Notes: generated by a model from the sequence alone, not told the origin. Shown: positions 51,667 to 60,798, counted from the first letter of the stretch. The stretch is 64,000 nucleotides of DNA from CAHJXG01 sp965277495 (GCA_965277495.1 OZ255824.1:1612001-1676000); one strand, 5' to 3'. Numbers and translations are program-made.

Positions 51667-53733
51667 ATGGAAGGCAAGCGCGCAGCAGAAACACTGGCCT
51701 CGGACCCAACCGGCCAGGACACCCCAGCACTTTGGGCGCAGGCCGCCATTCTCGCCCGGCCCGCCACGGTCGAGCGGCGGATGGCCGACGTGATTCGGGC
51801 GCTGGCGATCGATGCCGTCGAAGCGGCCGGGTCTGGACATCCGGGAATGCCGATGGGCATGGCAGACGTCGCCACGGCGTTGTGGACGCGCCTGCTGCGC
51901 TTCGACGCCGCCGACCCGCGCTGGCCGGACCGTGACCGCTTCGTGCTGTCCGCCGGGCATGGGTCCATGCTGCTCTATGCGCTGCTGCACCTTACCGGGC
52001 ACGCCGGGATGCGGCTCGGCGATCTCGCCCGCTTCCGGCAACTGGACAGCCCGGCCGCCGGCCACCCGGAGCACGGCGAGCATCCGGGCATCGAGGCCAC
52101 CACCGGCCCGCTCGGCCAGGGTTTTGCCACGGCGGTCGGCATGGCGCTCGCCGAACGCATGATGGCGGCGCGGTTCGGCAAAAGCCTCGTGGACCACCGC
52201 ACCTGGGTCATCGCGTCCGACGGCGATTTGATGGAGGGCATCAGCCACGAGGCGGCAGGCCTGGCCGGGCACCTGCGGCTCGAGAAGCTGACGGTATTGT
52301 GGGACGACAACAGCGTTTCACTGGATGGTCCCGCGGCGCTAGCGTCGTCGGACGACCAGTTGAAGCGGTTCAACGCGCTCGGCTGGGCGACGAAGCGGGT
52401 GGATGGCCACGATCCCGCCCAGGTCTTTGCGGCGCTTTCGCTGGCATTGCGGTCGAAGAAGCCGACGCTGATCGCCTGCCGCACGATCATCGGCTTTGCC
52501 GCGCCGCACAAGGCCGGCACCGCCGCGTGCAACGGCAGCCCGTTGGGGCAAACCGAGTCCGAAGCGGCGAAGCAGGCGCTGGATTGGCAGCATCCGCCGT
52601 TCACCGTCCCGCGCGACCTGGCCGAGCGCTGGGCGGCGGCTGGCAACCGTGGCACGGCCGCGCGCCGGGCGTGGCTGAAGCGGCTGGCCAAGCATCCGCT
52701 GCGCGCCGAGTTCGACCGCGTGGTCGCCGGCCGCCTGCCGGAGGCCTGGCATGAGGCGATGGCGGCGCTGAAGGCCGATTTCGCCGATACCCGCCCGGCG
52801 GTCGCCACCCGGCAGGCCAGCCAAAGGACGCTTGCGGCCTTGGCGCCGGCGATCCCGGAGCTGGTCGGCGGGTCAGCGGACCTGACGGACTCGAACCTCA
52901 CCAAGGTGCGCGGCATGGTGGGGGTCACGCCGGGCAGCTATGGCGGGCGCTATGTGCATTACGGCGTGCGCGAGCACGGCATGGCTGCCTGCATGAACGG
53001 CCTCGCGCTGCATGGCGGGCTGCTGCCGTATGCCGGCACGTTCCTCGCATTCAGCGACTACATGCGCCCGGCGATACGCCTCGCGGCACTCATGCGCCAA
53101 CGCGTCATCCATGTCTTGACCCATGACAGCATCGGCCTGGGCGAGGACGGGCCGACGCACCAGCCGGTCGAGCAGCTCGCCTCGCTCCGCGCCATGCCCG
53201 GCCTGCACGTGATGCGCCCGGCCGATGCGATCGAAACGGCCGAGTGCTGGGAGCTGGCGATCCGCCGGGCGGATGGGCCGAGCCTGCTGGTGCTGTCCCG
53301 CCAAGCCGTGCCGGCGCTGCGCACCCAGGCCGCCGAGAACTGCAGCTCGCGCGGCGGCTACGTGCTGGCCGAGGCCGACGGGGCGCGGCAGGCAACGCTG
53401 GTCGCGACCGGGTCCGAGGTCTCCATCGCGGTCGAGGCCCGGCGCATGCTGGCCGAGGACGGCATCACGGTCGCTGTCGTGTCGCTGCCCTGCTGGGAGC
53501 TGTTCGCGCAGCAGGTCGAGAGCTACCGCGCCGCCGTGCTGGGCAGCGCGCCGCGGTTCGGCATTGAGGCCGCCTGCGGCTTTGGCTGGGAGCGCTGGCT
53601 CGGCGCCGATGGGATGTTCATCGGCATGACCGGGTTCGGCGCCAGCGCACCGGCCGACACGCTGTTCCGTCATTTCGGCATCACGCCGGAGTGCGTCGCT
53701 ATTGCGGTGAAAAAACGCCTATTAGTAGAATAG
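51667..53733 (+). CDS. tkt: Transketolase
   Basis: 688-residue TPP enzyme of the pentose phosphate and Calvin cycles. It has the TPP-binding HPGMPMG and SAGHGSML region, EATTGPLGQGFATAVGMALAER, the GDG motif in ASDGDLMEGISHEAAG, and the pyrimidine domain LTHDSIGLGEDGPTHQPVEQLASLRAMPG. ATG 51667 follows GGAGG at 51657-51661 (a TTG precedes it). First gene of tkt-gap-pgk, only 15 bp before gap. Confidence 0.97.
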   Translation: MEGKRAAETLASDPTGQDTPALWAQAAILARPATVERRMADVIRALAIDAVEAAGSGHPGMPMGMADVATALWTRLLRFDAADPRWPDRDRFVLSAGHGSMLLYALLHLTGHAGMRLGDLARFRQLDSPAAGHPEHGEHPGIEATTGPLGQGFATAVGMALAERMMAARFGKSLVDHRTWVIASDGDLMEGISHEAAGLAGHLRLEKLTVLWDDNSVSLDGPAALASSDDQLKRFNALGWATKRVDGHDPAQVFAALSLALRSKKPTLIACRTIIGFAAPHKAGTAACNGSPLGQTESEAAKQALDWQHPPFTVPRDLAERWAAAGNRGTAARRAWLKRLAKHPLRAEFDRVVAGRLPEAWHEAMAALKADFADTRPAVATRQASQRTLAALAPAIPELVGGSADLTDSNLTKVRGMVGVTPGSYGGRYVHYGVREHGMAACMNGLALHGGLLPYAGTFLAFSDYMRPAIRLAALMRQRVIHVLTHDSIGLGEDGPTHQPVEQLASLRAMPGLHVMRPADAIETAECWELAIRRADGPSLLVLSRQAVPALRTQAAENCSSRGGYVLAEADGARQATLVATGSEVSIAVEARRMLAEDGITVAVVSLPCWELFAQQVESYRAAVLGSAPRFGIEAACGFGWERWLGADGMFIGMTGFGASAPADTLFRHFGITPECVAIAVKKRLLVE

Positions 53734-53748
53734 AGGGAGTTTGAGCAT

Positions 53749-54765
53749 ATGGCCGTGAAGGTCGCCATCAACGGGTTCGGGCGCATTGGACGCCTGGTGC
53801 TGCGCGCCATCGTGGAAAGCGGACGGGATGAGATCGTGCCGGTCGCCATCAACGATCTGGGCAGCGTGGAGGCCAACGCCCACCTGTTCCGCTACGACAG
53901 CGTCCATGGCCGCTTCCCCGGCGAGGTCCAGGTCGAGGGCGACGCCATCACCATCCGCTACCAGGGCAGGACGTTCGGCCCGATCAGGGTCTCGGCCGAG
54001 CGCGACCCGGCCAAGGTGCCGTACCAGGGCATCGACGTGGCGCTGGAGTGCACCGGCCGGTTCACCAGCAAGGAGGCGGCGAGCGCGCTCATCCATGGCG
54101 CCGGCGCGCGCAAGGTGCTGATCAGCGCCCCGGCCGACGGTGTGGACGCGACGGTGGTTTACGGCGTGAACCACGGGGTCATCACGCCGGAGATGACGGT
54201 CATCAGCAATGCGTCGTGCACCACCAACTGCCTGGCGCCGATGGCGAAGGTGCTGCACGACAGCTTCGGCATCCTGCGCGGCTACATGGTGACCATCCAT
54301 GCCTACACCGGCGACCAGAACACGGTGGACACGCTGCATAAAGACCTGCATCGAGCGCGTGCCGCTGCCATGAACAGCATCCCGACCAGCACGGGCGCCG
54401 CAAAGGCACTTGGCCTGGTGCTGCCGGAATTGAAGGGCAAGCTGGACGGCACCTCCATTCGTGTGCCGGTGCCGAACGTGTCGCTGGTGAGCCTGGACGT
54501 GAATCTGCGGGAACACGCCACGGTGGCGCAGATCAACGACGCGATGAAGGCGGCGTCGACGGGGGCGCTGCGCGGCATCCTGGACTATAATACGGCAAAG
54601 CTCGTCAGCGTCGATTTCAACCACCAGGCGGCGTCGTGCACGTTCGACGCGACGCAGACCGCGGTGGTTGACCAGCAGCTCGCCCGCGTCATGGGCTGGT
54701 ATGACAACGAGTGGGGCTTCAGCAACCGCATGGTCGACACGGCCATCCTGTTCGGCAGCATGTGA
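53749..54765 (+). CDS. gap: Glyceraldehyde-3-phosphate dehydrogenase
   Basis: 338 residues. NAD fold VAINGFGRIGRLVLRA, the active-site SNASCTTNCLAP with catalytic Cys157, and the C-terminal WYDNEWGFSNRMVD are intact. It converts glyceraldehyde 3-phosphate to 1,3-bisphosphoglycerate in glycolysis or the reverse in gluconeogenesis/carbon fixation. Between tkt and pgk with very short gaps (15 bp and 2 bp), so cotranscribed. Confidence 0.98.
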   Translation: MAVKVAINGFGRIGRLVLRAIVESGRDEIVPVAINDLGSVEANAHLFRYDSVHGRFPGEVQVEGDAITIRYQGRTFGPIRVSAERDPAKVPYQGIDVALECTGRFTSKEAASALIHGAGARKVLISAPADGVDATVVYGVNHGVITPEMTVISNASCTTNCLAPMAKVLHDSFGILRGYMVTIHAYTGDQNTVDTLHKDLHRARAAAMNSIPTSTGAAKALGLVLPELKGKLDGTSIRVPVPNVSLVSLDVNLREHATVAQINDAMKAASTGALRGILDYNTAKLVSVDFNHQAASCTFDATQTAVVDQQLARVMGWYDNEWGFSNRMVDTAILFGSM

Positions 54766-54767
54766 GC

Positions 54768-55967
54768 ATGGCCGTCCGTACTCTGGGCGGGGTCCGCGTG
54801 GCCGGGCAGCGCGTGCTGCTGCGCGCCGACCTCAACGTCCCCGTCCGCGACGGGCGGATCAGCGACCTGACGCGGATCGAGCGGCTGTCGCCCACCATCC
54901 GGGAGCTTGCGGACGCTGGCGCCCGGGTGATCGTGTGCAGCCACTTCGACCGGCCAAAGGGCAGGCGCGTGGACGCGATGTCGCTGGCCCCGATGGCGCA
55001 GGCGCTCGGCGACGTGCTGGGCCGGCCTGTGGCGTTCGCGGCGGATTGCATCCGCGCCGAAGCGCAGGCGGCGGTCGCGGCAATGGCGGACGGCGACGTG
55101 CTGGTGCTGGAGAACACCCGGTTCCATGCTGGCGAGGAGGCGAACGACCCGGCCTTCGCGCGCGAGCTGGCAGCCCTGGCCGATCTGTATGTCAACGATG
55201 CCTTTTCCACCGCGCACCGGGCGCACGCCAGCACGGAGGGGGTTGCGCATCTGCTGCCGTCCTACGCCGGGCGGCTGATGCAGGCGGAGCTCGACGCGCT
55301 CGAAGGGGCGCTGGGCAGCCCGGCCCGCCCGGTCTGCGCGATCGTCGGCGGGTCGAAGGTGTCGACCAAACTGGAGCTGTTGGGCAACCTATCCGGCCGC
55401 GTGGACGTGCTGGTGATCGGTGGCGCAATGGCCAACACGTTCTTGGCGGCGCAAGGCATCGATGTGGGCCGGAGCCTGCAGGAGGCCGAGATGCACCCGA
55501 CGGCGCGGGACATCATGGCGGAGGCGAACCGCGCCGGCTGTGAAATCGTGCTGCCATCCGACGCCATCGTCGCCACCGAATTCCGCGCCAATCCGCCGAC
55601 CGAGACCGTCTCGGTGCAGGCTATCCCGTCCGGCGCAATGATGCTCGATGTCGGCCCGGCAACCGTGCAGACGCTGCGGGACCGGCTGCCGGATATCCGC
55701 ACCCTGGTTTGGAACGGCCCGCTCGGCGCGTTCGAGACGCCGCCGTTCGACGCTGCGACCACCGCGTTGGCCGTGGCGGTGGCGGACGCGACATCGCAGG
55801 GCGCGCTGCTGAGCGTGGCAGGCGGCGGCGACACCGTTTCGGCGCTGCGGCACGCCGGGGTGCTGGACCGGCTGAGCTATGTCAGCACGGCCGGCGGGGC
55901 GTTCCTGGAGTGGCTTGAGGGCAAGACGCTGCCCGGCGTCGCGGCCTTGCAATCGCAAAACAATTAA
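54768..55967 (+). CDS. pgk: Phosphoglycerate kinase
   Basis: 399 residues. It has the N-terminal RADLNVPVRDGRISDLTRIERLSPTI, the conserved SHFDRPKG, YVNDAFSTAHRAHASTEG and the nucleotide-binding VIGGAMANTFL and GGGDTVSALRHAG. It transfers phosphate between 1,3-bisphosphoglycerate and ADP. It begins 2 bp after the gap stop. The start at 54768 is preferred because upstream sequence in that frame overlaps gap. Confidence 0.98.
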   Translation: MAVRTLGGVRVAGQRVLLRADLNVPVRDGRISDLTRIERLSPTIRELADAGARVIVCSHFDRPKGRRVDAMSLAPMAQALGDVLGRPVAFAADCIRAEAQAAVAAMADGDVLVLENTRFHAGEEANDPAFARELAALADLYVNDAFSTAHRAHASTEGVAHLLPSYAGRLMQAELDALEGALGSPARPVCAIVGGSKVSTKLELLGNLSGRVDVLVIGGAMANTFLAAQGIDVGRSLQEAEMHPTARDIMAEANRAGCEIVLPSDAIVATEFRANPPTETVSVQAIPSGAMMLDVGPATVQTLRDRLPDIRTLVWNGPLGAFETPPFDAATTALAVAVADATSQGALLSVAGGGDTVSALRHAGVLDRLSYVSTAGGAFLEWLEGKTLPGVAALQSQNN

Positions 55968-55981
55968 CCGGTTCGTCATCA

Positions 55982-56215
55982 ATGCAGCTTAAACTCACCC
56001 ACATGCTCTCAACCAACTCGCTTTCGGCGTTCTCGAGCGCCCCGTCCGTCACCCCATTGCGTCCAGCGCAACAGCCAGGTCCAATCCGGCAAGTGCGCGA
56101 CCAGCGGGACCTCACCACGCCAGCGCCGGCGGTGCCGTTGGGCAAGCAGGGCTTGCCCGGCGTTGCACCGTCCGGACGCACGCCGCGGGGCTCACTGCTC
56201 AATCTGTCGGTCTAG
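55982..56215 (+). CDS. Hypothetical small basic protein
   Basis: 77 residues, Ser/Pro/Arg-rich, beginning MQLKLTHMLSTNSLSAFSSA and ending TPRGSLLNLSV, with an internal RQVRDQRDLTTPAPAVPLGK. No known domain. It begins 14 bp after pgk and may be read through from the tkt-gap-pgk operon. An internal ATG (residue 8) is an alternative start. The frame, base composition and position favour a real gene, but proof is weak. Confidence 0.5.
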   Translation: MQLKLTHMLSTNSLSAFSSAPSVTPLRPAQQPGPIRQVRDQRDLTTPAPAVPLGKQGLPGVAPSGRTPRGSLLNLSV

Positions 56216-56273
56216 CCGTTCAACTTACAGCGGGGCACTTGATCCCGGGAGCGCCTGGCCGCACCCTGGCGGC

Positions 56274-56828
56274 ATGGTGCAATTCAGCAAACGCACGCCC
56301 GAAGGCGACACGCACGAGCGTGCGGTCTGCGACGAGTGCGGCTATGTCGCCTATGAGAATCCAAAGATTGTCGTGGGCTCCGTCGTCGTGCACGAGGGCC
56401 AGGTGCTGCTGTGCCGCCGGGCGATCGAGCCGCGGCGTGGGTATTGGACCCTTCCGGCCGGGTATCTTGAACTGCAGGAGACTGTCGAGGAGGGCGCCCG
56501 GCGCGAGGCGCTGGAGGAAAGCGGCGCTCATATCGCGCTCGACGGCATCCTCGCGGTCTTCAGCATCAGCCGGATCGGCCAGGTCCAGGTCATTTTCCGC
56601 GCACGCTTCGCAGGTGCGGCGGATTTTGCGCCCGGTATCGAAAGCCTGGACGTGCGATTGTTCGACTGGGCAGACGTGCCTTGGGACGAGCTGGCATTCC
56701 CATCGGTGCATTGGTCATTGCACGCCTGGCAATCCGCTGGCAGCGGCCCGCTGGGCGCACCGGCGGGCAACCCGTCCAGCGACCGGCGCGGGCTGTCGCC
56801 TGAAACCTCATCCGGCGCTTCGGCTTGA
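56274..56828 (+). CDS. Nudix hydrolase with N-terminal zinc-ribbon half
   Basis: 184 residues. Nudix box GX5EX7REUXEEXGU runs from Gly63 (GYLELQETVEEGARREALEESGA). Upstream is CDECGYVAYENPKIVVG, one CxxC pair of the NADH-pyrophosphatase-like family. A second CxxC is absent, so a metal ribbon would be incomplete. It hydrolyses a nucleoside diphosphate derivative, likely ADP-ribose or NADH-related. ATG 56274 was chosen because earlier in-frame sequence lacks similarity. Confidence 0.88.
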   Translation: MVQFSKRTPEGDTHERAVCDECGYVAYENPKIVVGSVVVHEGQVLLCRRAIEPRRGYWTLPAGYLELQETVEEGARREALEESGAHIALDGILAVFSISRIGQVQVIFRARFAGAADFAPGIESLDVRLFDWADVPWDELAFPSVHWSLHAWQSAGSGPLGAPAGNPSSDRRGLSPETSSGASA

Positions 56829-57199
56829 GGCACGTGATTCTCATGCTCGCGTTGGCCATCCTGCTGCCGTTTCCTGGCCGGGCACAGAACCGCGGGCTGA
56901 ACCTGCAGGCTACTCCGCATGGGTCGCCATTATTGCCCGTGCCCCCTGCCCCGCCGCGTGGCGGCCCGTCGCAGTCCCTCCCCAACTACGACCCGGCGCC
57001 GACGCCAAACCGCGATCTCGACGGCCCGAGGGCTCCGCGTGCCAGCAATTCTCCCGAGCTTGCACCGGGGCTGTTCACGCGCGGTGAACAATACCGCGGG
57101 GAAGGCTACTCGCCCGGTTCCTCGGCGCAGGCCGAGCAGGATCGCCGCGCGCGGCCCGGCGCGGGTTTCAAGCTGCGTATGCCGCTCCAGCAAGAATGA
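56825..57199 (+). CDS. Secreted Pro-rich hypothetical protein
   Basis: Up to 124 residues from a TTG at 56825 overlapping the Nudix stop; a GTG at 56834 or ATG at 56843 would give 121 or 118 residues. The hydrophobic LMLALAILLPFPGRAQ is a signal peptide. The mature part is proline-, glycine- and arginine-rich with no fold apparent (VPPAPPRGGP, FTRGEQYRGEGYSPGSS). Positioned between the Nudix and CidA genes, likely same transcript. Function unknown. Confidence 0.6.
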   Translation: MRHVILMLALAILLPFPGRAQNRGLNLQATPHGSPLLPVPPAPPRGGPSQSLPNYDPAPTPNRDLDGPRAPRASNSPELAPGLFTRGEQYRGEGYSPGSSAQAEQDRRARPGAGFKLRMPLQQE

Positions 57200-57211
57200 T
57201 CTCCTGACCGC

Positions 57212-57544
57212 GTGCTGCGTGCGCTAACCATCCTGGTCGTCTGCCAGTTCGCCGGCGAAGTCGTCGCCCGCGCGATTGGATTGTCGGTGCCTGGACCCGT
57301 GCTGGGCCTGTTGCTGCTGCTCGGCATCTATGCGCTGCGCGGCGGCCCGGATGAGGAGATGCGGTCCACTACGAACGGTTTGTTGCGGCATTTGTCGTTG
57401 CTGTTCGTGCCGGCCGGGGTTGGCGTCATCACCCAGTTCGATGCATTGGGGCGGGATTGGTTGGCAATCGGCGTCGCAATCCTGGTCTCGACCGCGCTTG
57501 GCTTGGGCGTGACCGGGTTGGTGATGCAGCGTCTCGTCAAGTGA
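57212..57544 (+). CDS. CidA/LrgA family holin-like membrane protein
   Basis: 110 residues with four hydrophobic helices. The family pattern is CQFAGEVVARAIGLSVPGPVLGLLLLLGIYAL and HLSLLFVPAGVGVITQFDAL. GTG start at 57212. It forms a translationally coupled pair with LrgB downstream (TGATG overlap). In Gram-positive bacteria the pair affects murein hydrolase export; in proteobacteria it is thought to relate to pyruvate or envelope physiology. Confidence 0.9.
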   Translation: MLRALTILVVCQFAGEVVARAIGLSVPGPVLGLLLLLGIYALRGGPDEEMRSTTNGLLRHLSLLFVPAGVGVITQFDALGRDWLAIGVAILVSTALGLGVTGLVMQRLVK

Positions 57545-58260
57545 TGCCGTTCGGCACCATCTGGGTCTACCTGGAATCGACGCCGCTGCTCGGCCTGACC
57601 ATCACCTTGGTCGCATGGCAACTGGCGCTCGTGCTCAGCCGGGCGCTGGGGGACCGTCCGCTGACCAATCCGATCCTGATCGCGATTGCCTTGCTGTCGA
57701 CGGTATTGCTGGTCACGCGCACGCCATACGCCGCTTATTTCCAGGGCGCGCAGTACGTGCATTTCCTGCTCGGCCCGGCAACGGTGGCGCTTGCGACGCC
57801 AATGTATGCCGCCTGGAGCCAAATCCGCCGCAGCGCTCCCGCGATCATCCCCGCGATCCTGGCAGGGACAGTGACATCAGCCGTCAGCGTCATGCTGATC
57901 GCCCGCGCCTTGGGCGGGTCGCGCCAGGTCGTGCTGTCGCTGGCGCCAAAGTCGGTCACGACGCCGATCGCGATGGGCGTGGCGGAGCAGATCGGCGGCA
58001 ATCCCTCGTTGGCCGCGATCTTCGTCCTGCTGACCGGGCTGACTAGCATCGTCGTCGGGCCGCCGCTCTGGCGGTTGCTGCGCATCACCGACTGGCGCGC
58101 CCGCGGGCTTGCGGCCGGCACGGCCGGGCACGGGATTGCGACGGCGCGGGTGCTGCTGCTGCACGAGACCGCCGGCGCATTCGGCGGCCTGGCGATTGGG
58201 CTGAACGGCATCGTGACCGCCATATTGCTGCCGCCGATCGCGCGGTGGCTGATCGGCTGA
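57544..58260 (+). CDS. LrgB/CidB family membrane protein
   Basis: 238 residues, multi-helix. Signatures include FLLGPATVALATPMYAAWSQIRRSAPAIIPAILAG, the conserved LAPKSVTTPIAMGVAEQIGG and TAGHGIATARVLLLHETAGAFGGLAIGLNGI. Partner of the CidA-like protein; together they form a putative bipartite channel or transporter. The ATG at 57544 overlaps the cidA stop by one base, setting the start. Confidence 0.92.
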   Translation: MPFGTIWVYLESTPLLGLTITLVAWQLALVLSRALGDRPLTNPILIAIALLSTVLLVTRTPYAAYFQGAQYVHFLLGPATVALATPMYAAWSQIRRSAPAIIPAILAGTVTSAVSVMLIARALGGSRQVVLSLAPKSVTTPIAMGVAEQIGGNPSLAAIFVLLTGLTSIVVGPPLWRLLRITDWRARGLAAGTAGHGIATARVLLLHETAGAFGGLAIGLNGIVTAILLPPIARWLIG

Positions 58261-58284
58261 TTCGGCCCCGGCAGAATACCGCGG

Positions 58285-58785
58285 CTAAGAGGCCGGCACG
58301 CCGAGCGACACGACGCTGATGCTGTTATAGGGGCTGCCGCCGGTGCTCAACGCCTGGGTCGACCAGACGAGATAGACCAAAGTGCGCTTTTGGTTGTCCC
58401 ACATCCGGGTGACGCGGATTTCCTTGAACAGCCAGTTGGCCGAGGCGCCGAACACCACTTCGTTCTCCGGCAATTTGTCCGGGAGCGTCACGGCGCCGGT
58501 TGCCCGGCACGCGATGCTGAACCGGCTCGGGTCGGTCGCGAGTCCTATCGTGCCCTTGAGCCCGCCGGTTTCGGCGCGGGACAGATAGCAACTGACGCCG
58601 CCCACCTTCGGGTCGTCATAGCGGTCGATGACGATGCGGTCGTTGCGTCCGATGACCCTGAACGTGGTGCTGACGTCGCCGATGCGGGTCGGGTCGTCAT
58701 TGGCGGCAAGCGCGCCGGACGCCGCCACGACGGGCATTGCGAGCAGGCCAGCGGCGAAAACGAGGCGAATGGATCGCATGCTCAT
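58285..58785 (-). CDS. CreA family protein
   Basis: 166 residues with signal peptide (to about residue 28, ASGALAANDDP). The family core shows IGDVSTTFRVIGRNDRIVIDRYDDPKVGGVSCYLSRAETGGLKG and the tail KRTLVYLVWSTQALSTGGSPYNSISVV. CreA-type proteins are periplasmic and of unknown function. ATG 58785 has GGGAGA ahead. Convergent with lrgB and divergent from the trypsin-fold gene. Confidence 0.88.
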   Translation of the reverse strand: MSMRSIRLVFAAGLLAMPVVAASGALAANDDPTRIGDVSTTFRVIGRNDRIVIDRYDDPKVGGVSCYLSRAETGGLKGTIGLATDPSRFSIACRATGAVTLPDKLPENEVVFGASANWLFKEIRVTRMWDNQKRTLVYLVWSTQALSTGGSPYNSISVVSLGVPAS

Positions 58786-58921
58786 GGTCTCCCTGCACGG
58801 CCGCCCACATATGCAGCCCGGCAATGCGACGCACAAGACAGGTCCCGCACCATCCTCCCCATCCGTCCGATAGCGCCATGAGCCGCGGCCGCCGATGTTA
58901 CCGGCATAGGGAGGCGCTCCG

Positions 58922-59812
58922 ATGCTCGATCCGCTGCTGACATTTTCCGATGCCCTGGTGGGCCGCGTCGCCGCCGCCGGCCCCTGGCTCGCGTCCATCC
59001 ACCCCGGCTCCCGCGCGCAACGCACCGCGACGCTTTGGCGGCCCGGCGTGCTCGTGACCAGCGAGCAGGGCCTGCCCGGCGGCGCAAAAATCCCCGTGAC
59101 AATGCCCGATGGCTCCCGCGGCGAGGCGGTCCTGGCCGGACGCGATCCCGGCACCAATGTCGCGGCACTGCGGCTCGCCCTCGATGGCCCCCCCTTGCCC
59201 GAACCGTCCGAGCCGCAGGCCGGTGCGCTCGCGCTTTTGCTGGGCGCGGCAGTGGACGGCAGCCCGACGGTGCGGCTCGGCTTGGTGCACCGCGTCGGGC
59301 CGGCGTGGGAAAGCATGGCCGGCGGGCGTATCGACCGGCTCATCAACCTCGACGCCCGGCTGTCCAGCATCGAGGAGGGCGGCCCGGTGCTGGATGCGGC
59401 GGGCGGCTTGCTGGGCATGTCGACCCTCGGGCCGCGCCGGCGGGTGCTGGTGATCCCGGCATCCACGGTGAACCGGGTTCTGGCGCCGCTGCTGGCCGAG
59501 GGGCAGGCCGCCCGCGGCTGGCTCGGCCTTGGCTTGCAGCCCGTCTCCATCCCGGCTGCCTGGCAAACGGCCGCCGCAATGGAATCCGGACTCATGGTCA
59601 TCAGCCTGGTGGCGCAGGGGGCCGCGGAGAGCGCGGGAGTGCTGCCCGGCGACATTCTATTGGCGGTGGGCGGCGTGCCGACGCTGCACCCACGCGCCGT
59701 GGCCAAGGCGCTGGGCGCCAACAGCGTCGGCAAGGCCGTGACGCTTCGCCTGTTGCGGGGCGGGGCCGCAATGGATCTTGCGGCGACCGTCGCCGCGAGG
59801 CCGGCAGCGTGA
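58922..59812 (+). CDS. HtrA-like trypsin-fold/PDZ protein with lost catalytic triad
   Basis: 296 residues resembling S1C (HtrA/DegP) proteins: trypsin-like domain to about 190, then a PDZ domain (WLGLGLQPVSIP ... AQGAAESAGVLPGDILLAVGGVPT). Each catalytic position is changed. The usual VTxxH has Gln49 (VTSEQG), the usual TDLAxL has Asn79 (TNVAAL), and GNSGGP reads IEEGGP with Glu152. There is no signal peptide, so it is probably cytoplasmic. It is likely a scaffold or sensor rather than a protease. It overlaps the regulator gene (GTGA). Confidence 0.85.
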   Translation: MLDPLLTFSDALVGRVAAAGPWLASIHPGSRAQRTATLWRPGVLVTSEQGLPGGAKIPVTMPDGSRGEAVLAGRDPGTNVAALRLALDGPPLPEPSEPQAGALALLLGAAVDGSPTVRLGLVHRVGPAWESMAGGRIDRLINLDARLSSIEEGGPVLDAAGGLLGMSTLGPRRRVLVIPASTVNRVLAPLLAEGQAARGWLGLGLQPVSIPAAWQTAAAMESGLMVISLVAQGAAESAGVLPGDILLAVGGVPTLHPRAVAKALGANSVGKAVTLRLLRGGAAMDLAATVAARPAA

Positions 59813-60363
59813 CCGGGCGAGCCACGTTGCGGATGCCAGTCGCCACCCAGCTCGGCTTGCGGGTTGCGGTTGCCGCGGGTGATCCGGTGCGCCGGGCGGA
59901 CCTTGCGGCGCGCATCGCCTTGGCCGGGCACACGTTGGTCCCTGTGCCCGAGGCGGACATCGTGCTGGCGGATGGCGGGGCGCTGGCCAGTCCGGGAATG
60001 CCGGTGCTGCGCCTCGCGGTGGGCGAGGACGACGAGGCCAGCGTGCTGCCGCCGGACCTGACCGCGGTTCAACTCGACGCGGCGCTGCGGGCGGTGGCAG
60101 CCGGGCTGCGCGTCAGCCTGCCAGGGTCCGCGGCGCCGGGCTTCGCGGAGGCCGAACCGCAGCGCCCGTTGCTGACGCCGCGGGAGCTGGAGATCTTACG
60201 CGCGCTCGGCGAAGGCCTGACCAACAAGGCGGTCGCCCGGCGGCTCGGCATCAGCGCGCACACTGTCAAGTTCCACCTAGAGGCCGTGTTCGTGAAGCTT
60301 GGCGCGGCGAGCCGGGCCGAGGCGGTGGCGAAGGGGCTGCGGCGCGGCCTAATCCTGCTTTAA
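59809..60363 (+). CDS. LuxR-type regulator with a degenerate receiver-like domain
   Basis: 184 residues from a GTG at 59809 (or 176 from ATG 59833). The C-terminal LuxR/FixJ HTH is LTPRELEILRALGEGLTNKAVARRLGISAHTVKFHLEAVFVKLGA. The N-terminal ~90 residues resemble a reduced receiver: VAVAAGDPVRRADLAARI and DIVLADGGA could hold an Asp (ADGG) at the phosphoacceptor place, but the rest is shortened. The start overlaps the stop of the pseudo-protease gene, implying coupled expression. Confidence 0.85.
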   Translation: MTGRATLRMPVATQLGLRVAVAAGDPVRRADLAARIALAGHTLVPVPEADIVLADGGALASPGMPVLRLAVGEDDEASVLPPDLTAVQLDAALRAVAAGLRVSLPGSAAPGFAEAEPQRPLLTPRELEILRALGEGLTNKAVARRLGISAHTVKFHLEAVFVKLGAASRAEAVAKGLRRGLILL

Positions 60364-60434
60364 CCGCCACGGCCGCAACGGAACCCGGCGCCACGTTGCC
60401 GCGCTATGTCCGGCACAGCCGCATAGGACCATTC

Positions 60435-60794
60435 ATGTCAGACAACCCGCTCGAAAGCAGCCCCGAACGCGACGCGCGCGTCAAGGCCCGCGCCCGCCAT
60501 ATGTGGGAGGAGGCCGGCAGCCCGGACGGCCAGATGGACGACTACACCGAGCGCGCCGACGAGCTGATCCGCATGGAGGACGCCAGCGGCTTCGGCCAGT
60601 TGCCGAACCCGATGACGCTAAATGAGCCGATTCCCGGCGTGGTCGTCGAGGAGGCCAGCATCCAAGAGAACCTCGGCGAGTTCCCAGGTTCCCGCGTGGC
60701 TGACCAGGGCGAGTGGCGGGAAACGCCGATGACCCGCAAGGAGGAGCTGTCGCAGGACAGCGGCTCGAAGCCGGAGCGTGGCGGAGCGCCCTGA
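60435..60794 (+). CDS. DUF2934 domain protein
   Basis: 119 residues. The short DUF2934 domain is ARVKARARHMWEEAGSPDGQMDDYTERADELIRMED in the first half; the remainder is acidic and disordered (NEPIPGVVVEEASIQENLGE ... GEWRETPMTRKEELSQDS). Start at ATG 60435; a further upstream ATG at 60396 is less likely. Stands after the LuxR gene with its stop 4 bp from the convergent YaiI gene. Function unknown. Confidence 0.78.
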   Translation: MSDNPLESSPERDARVKARARHMWEEAGSPDGQMDDYTERADELIRMEDASGFGQLPNPMTLNEPIPGVVVEEASIQENLGEFPGSRVADQGEWRETPMTRKEELSQDSGSKPERGGAP

Positions 60795-60798
60795 CACC

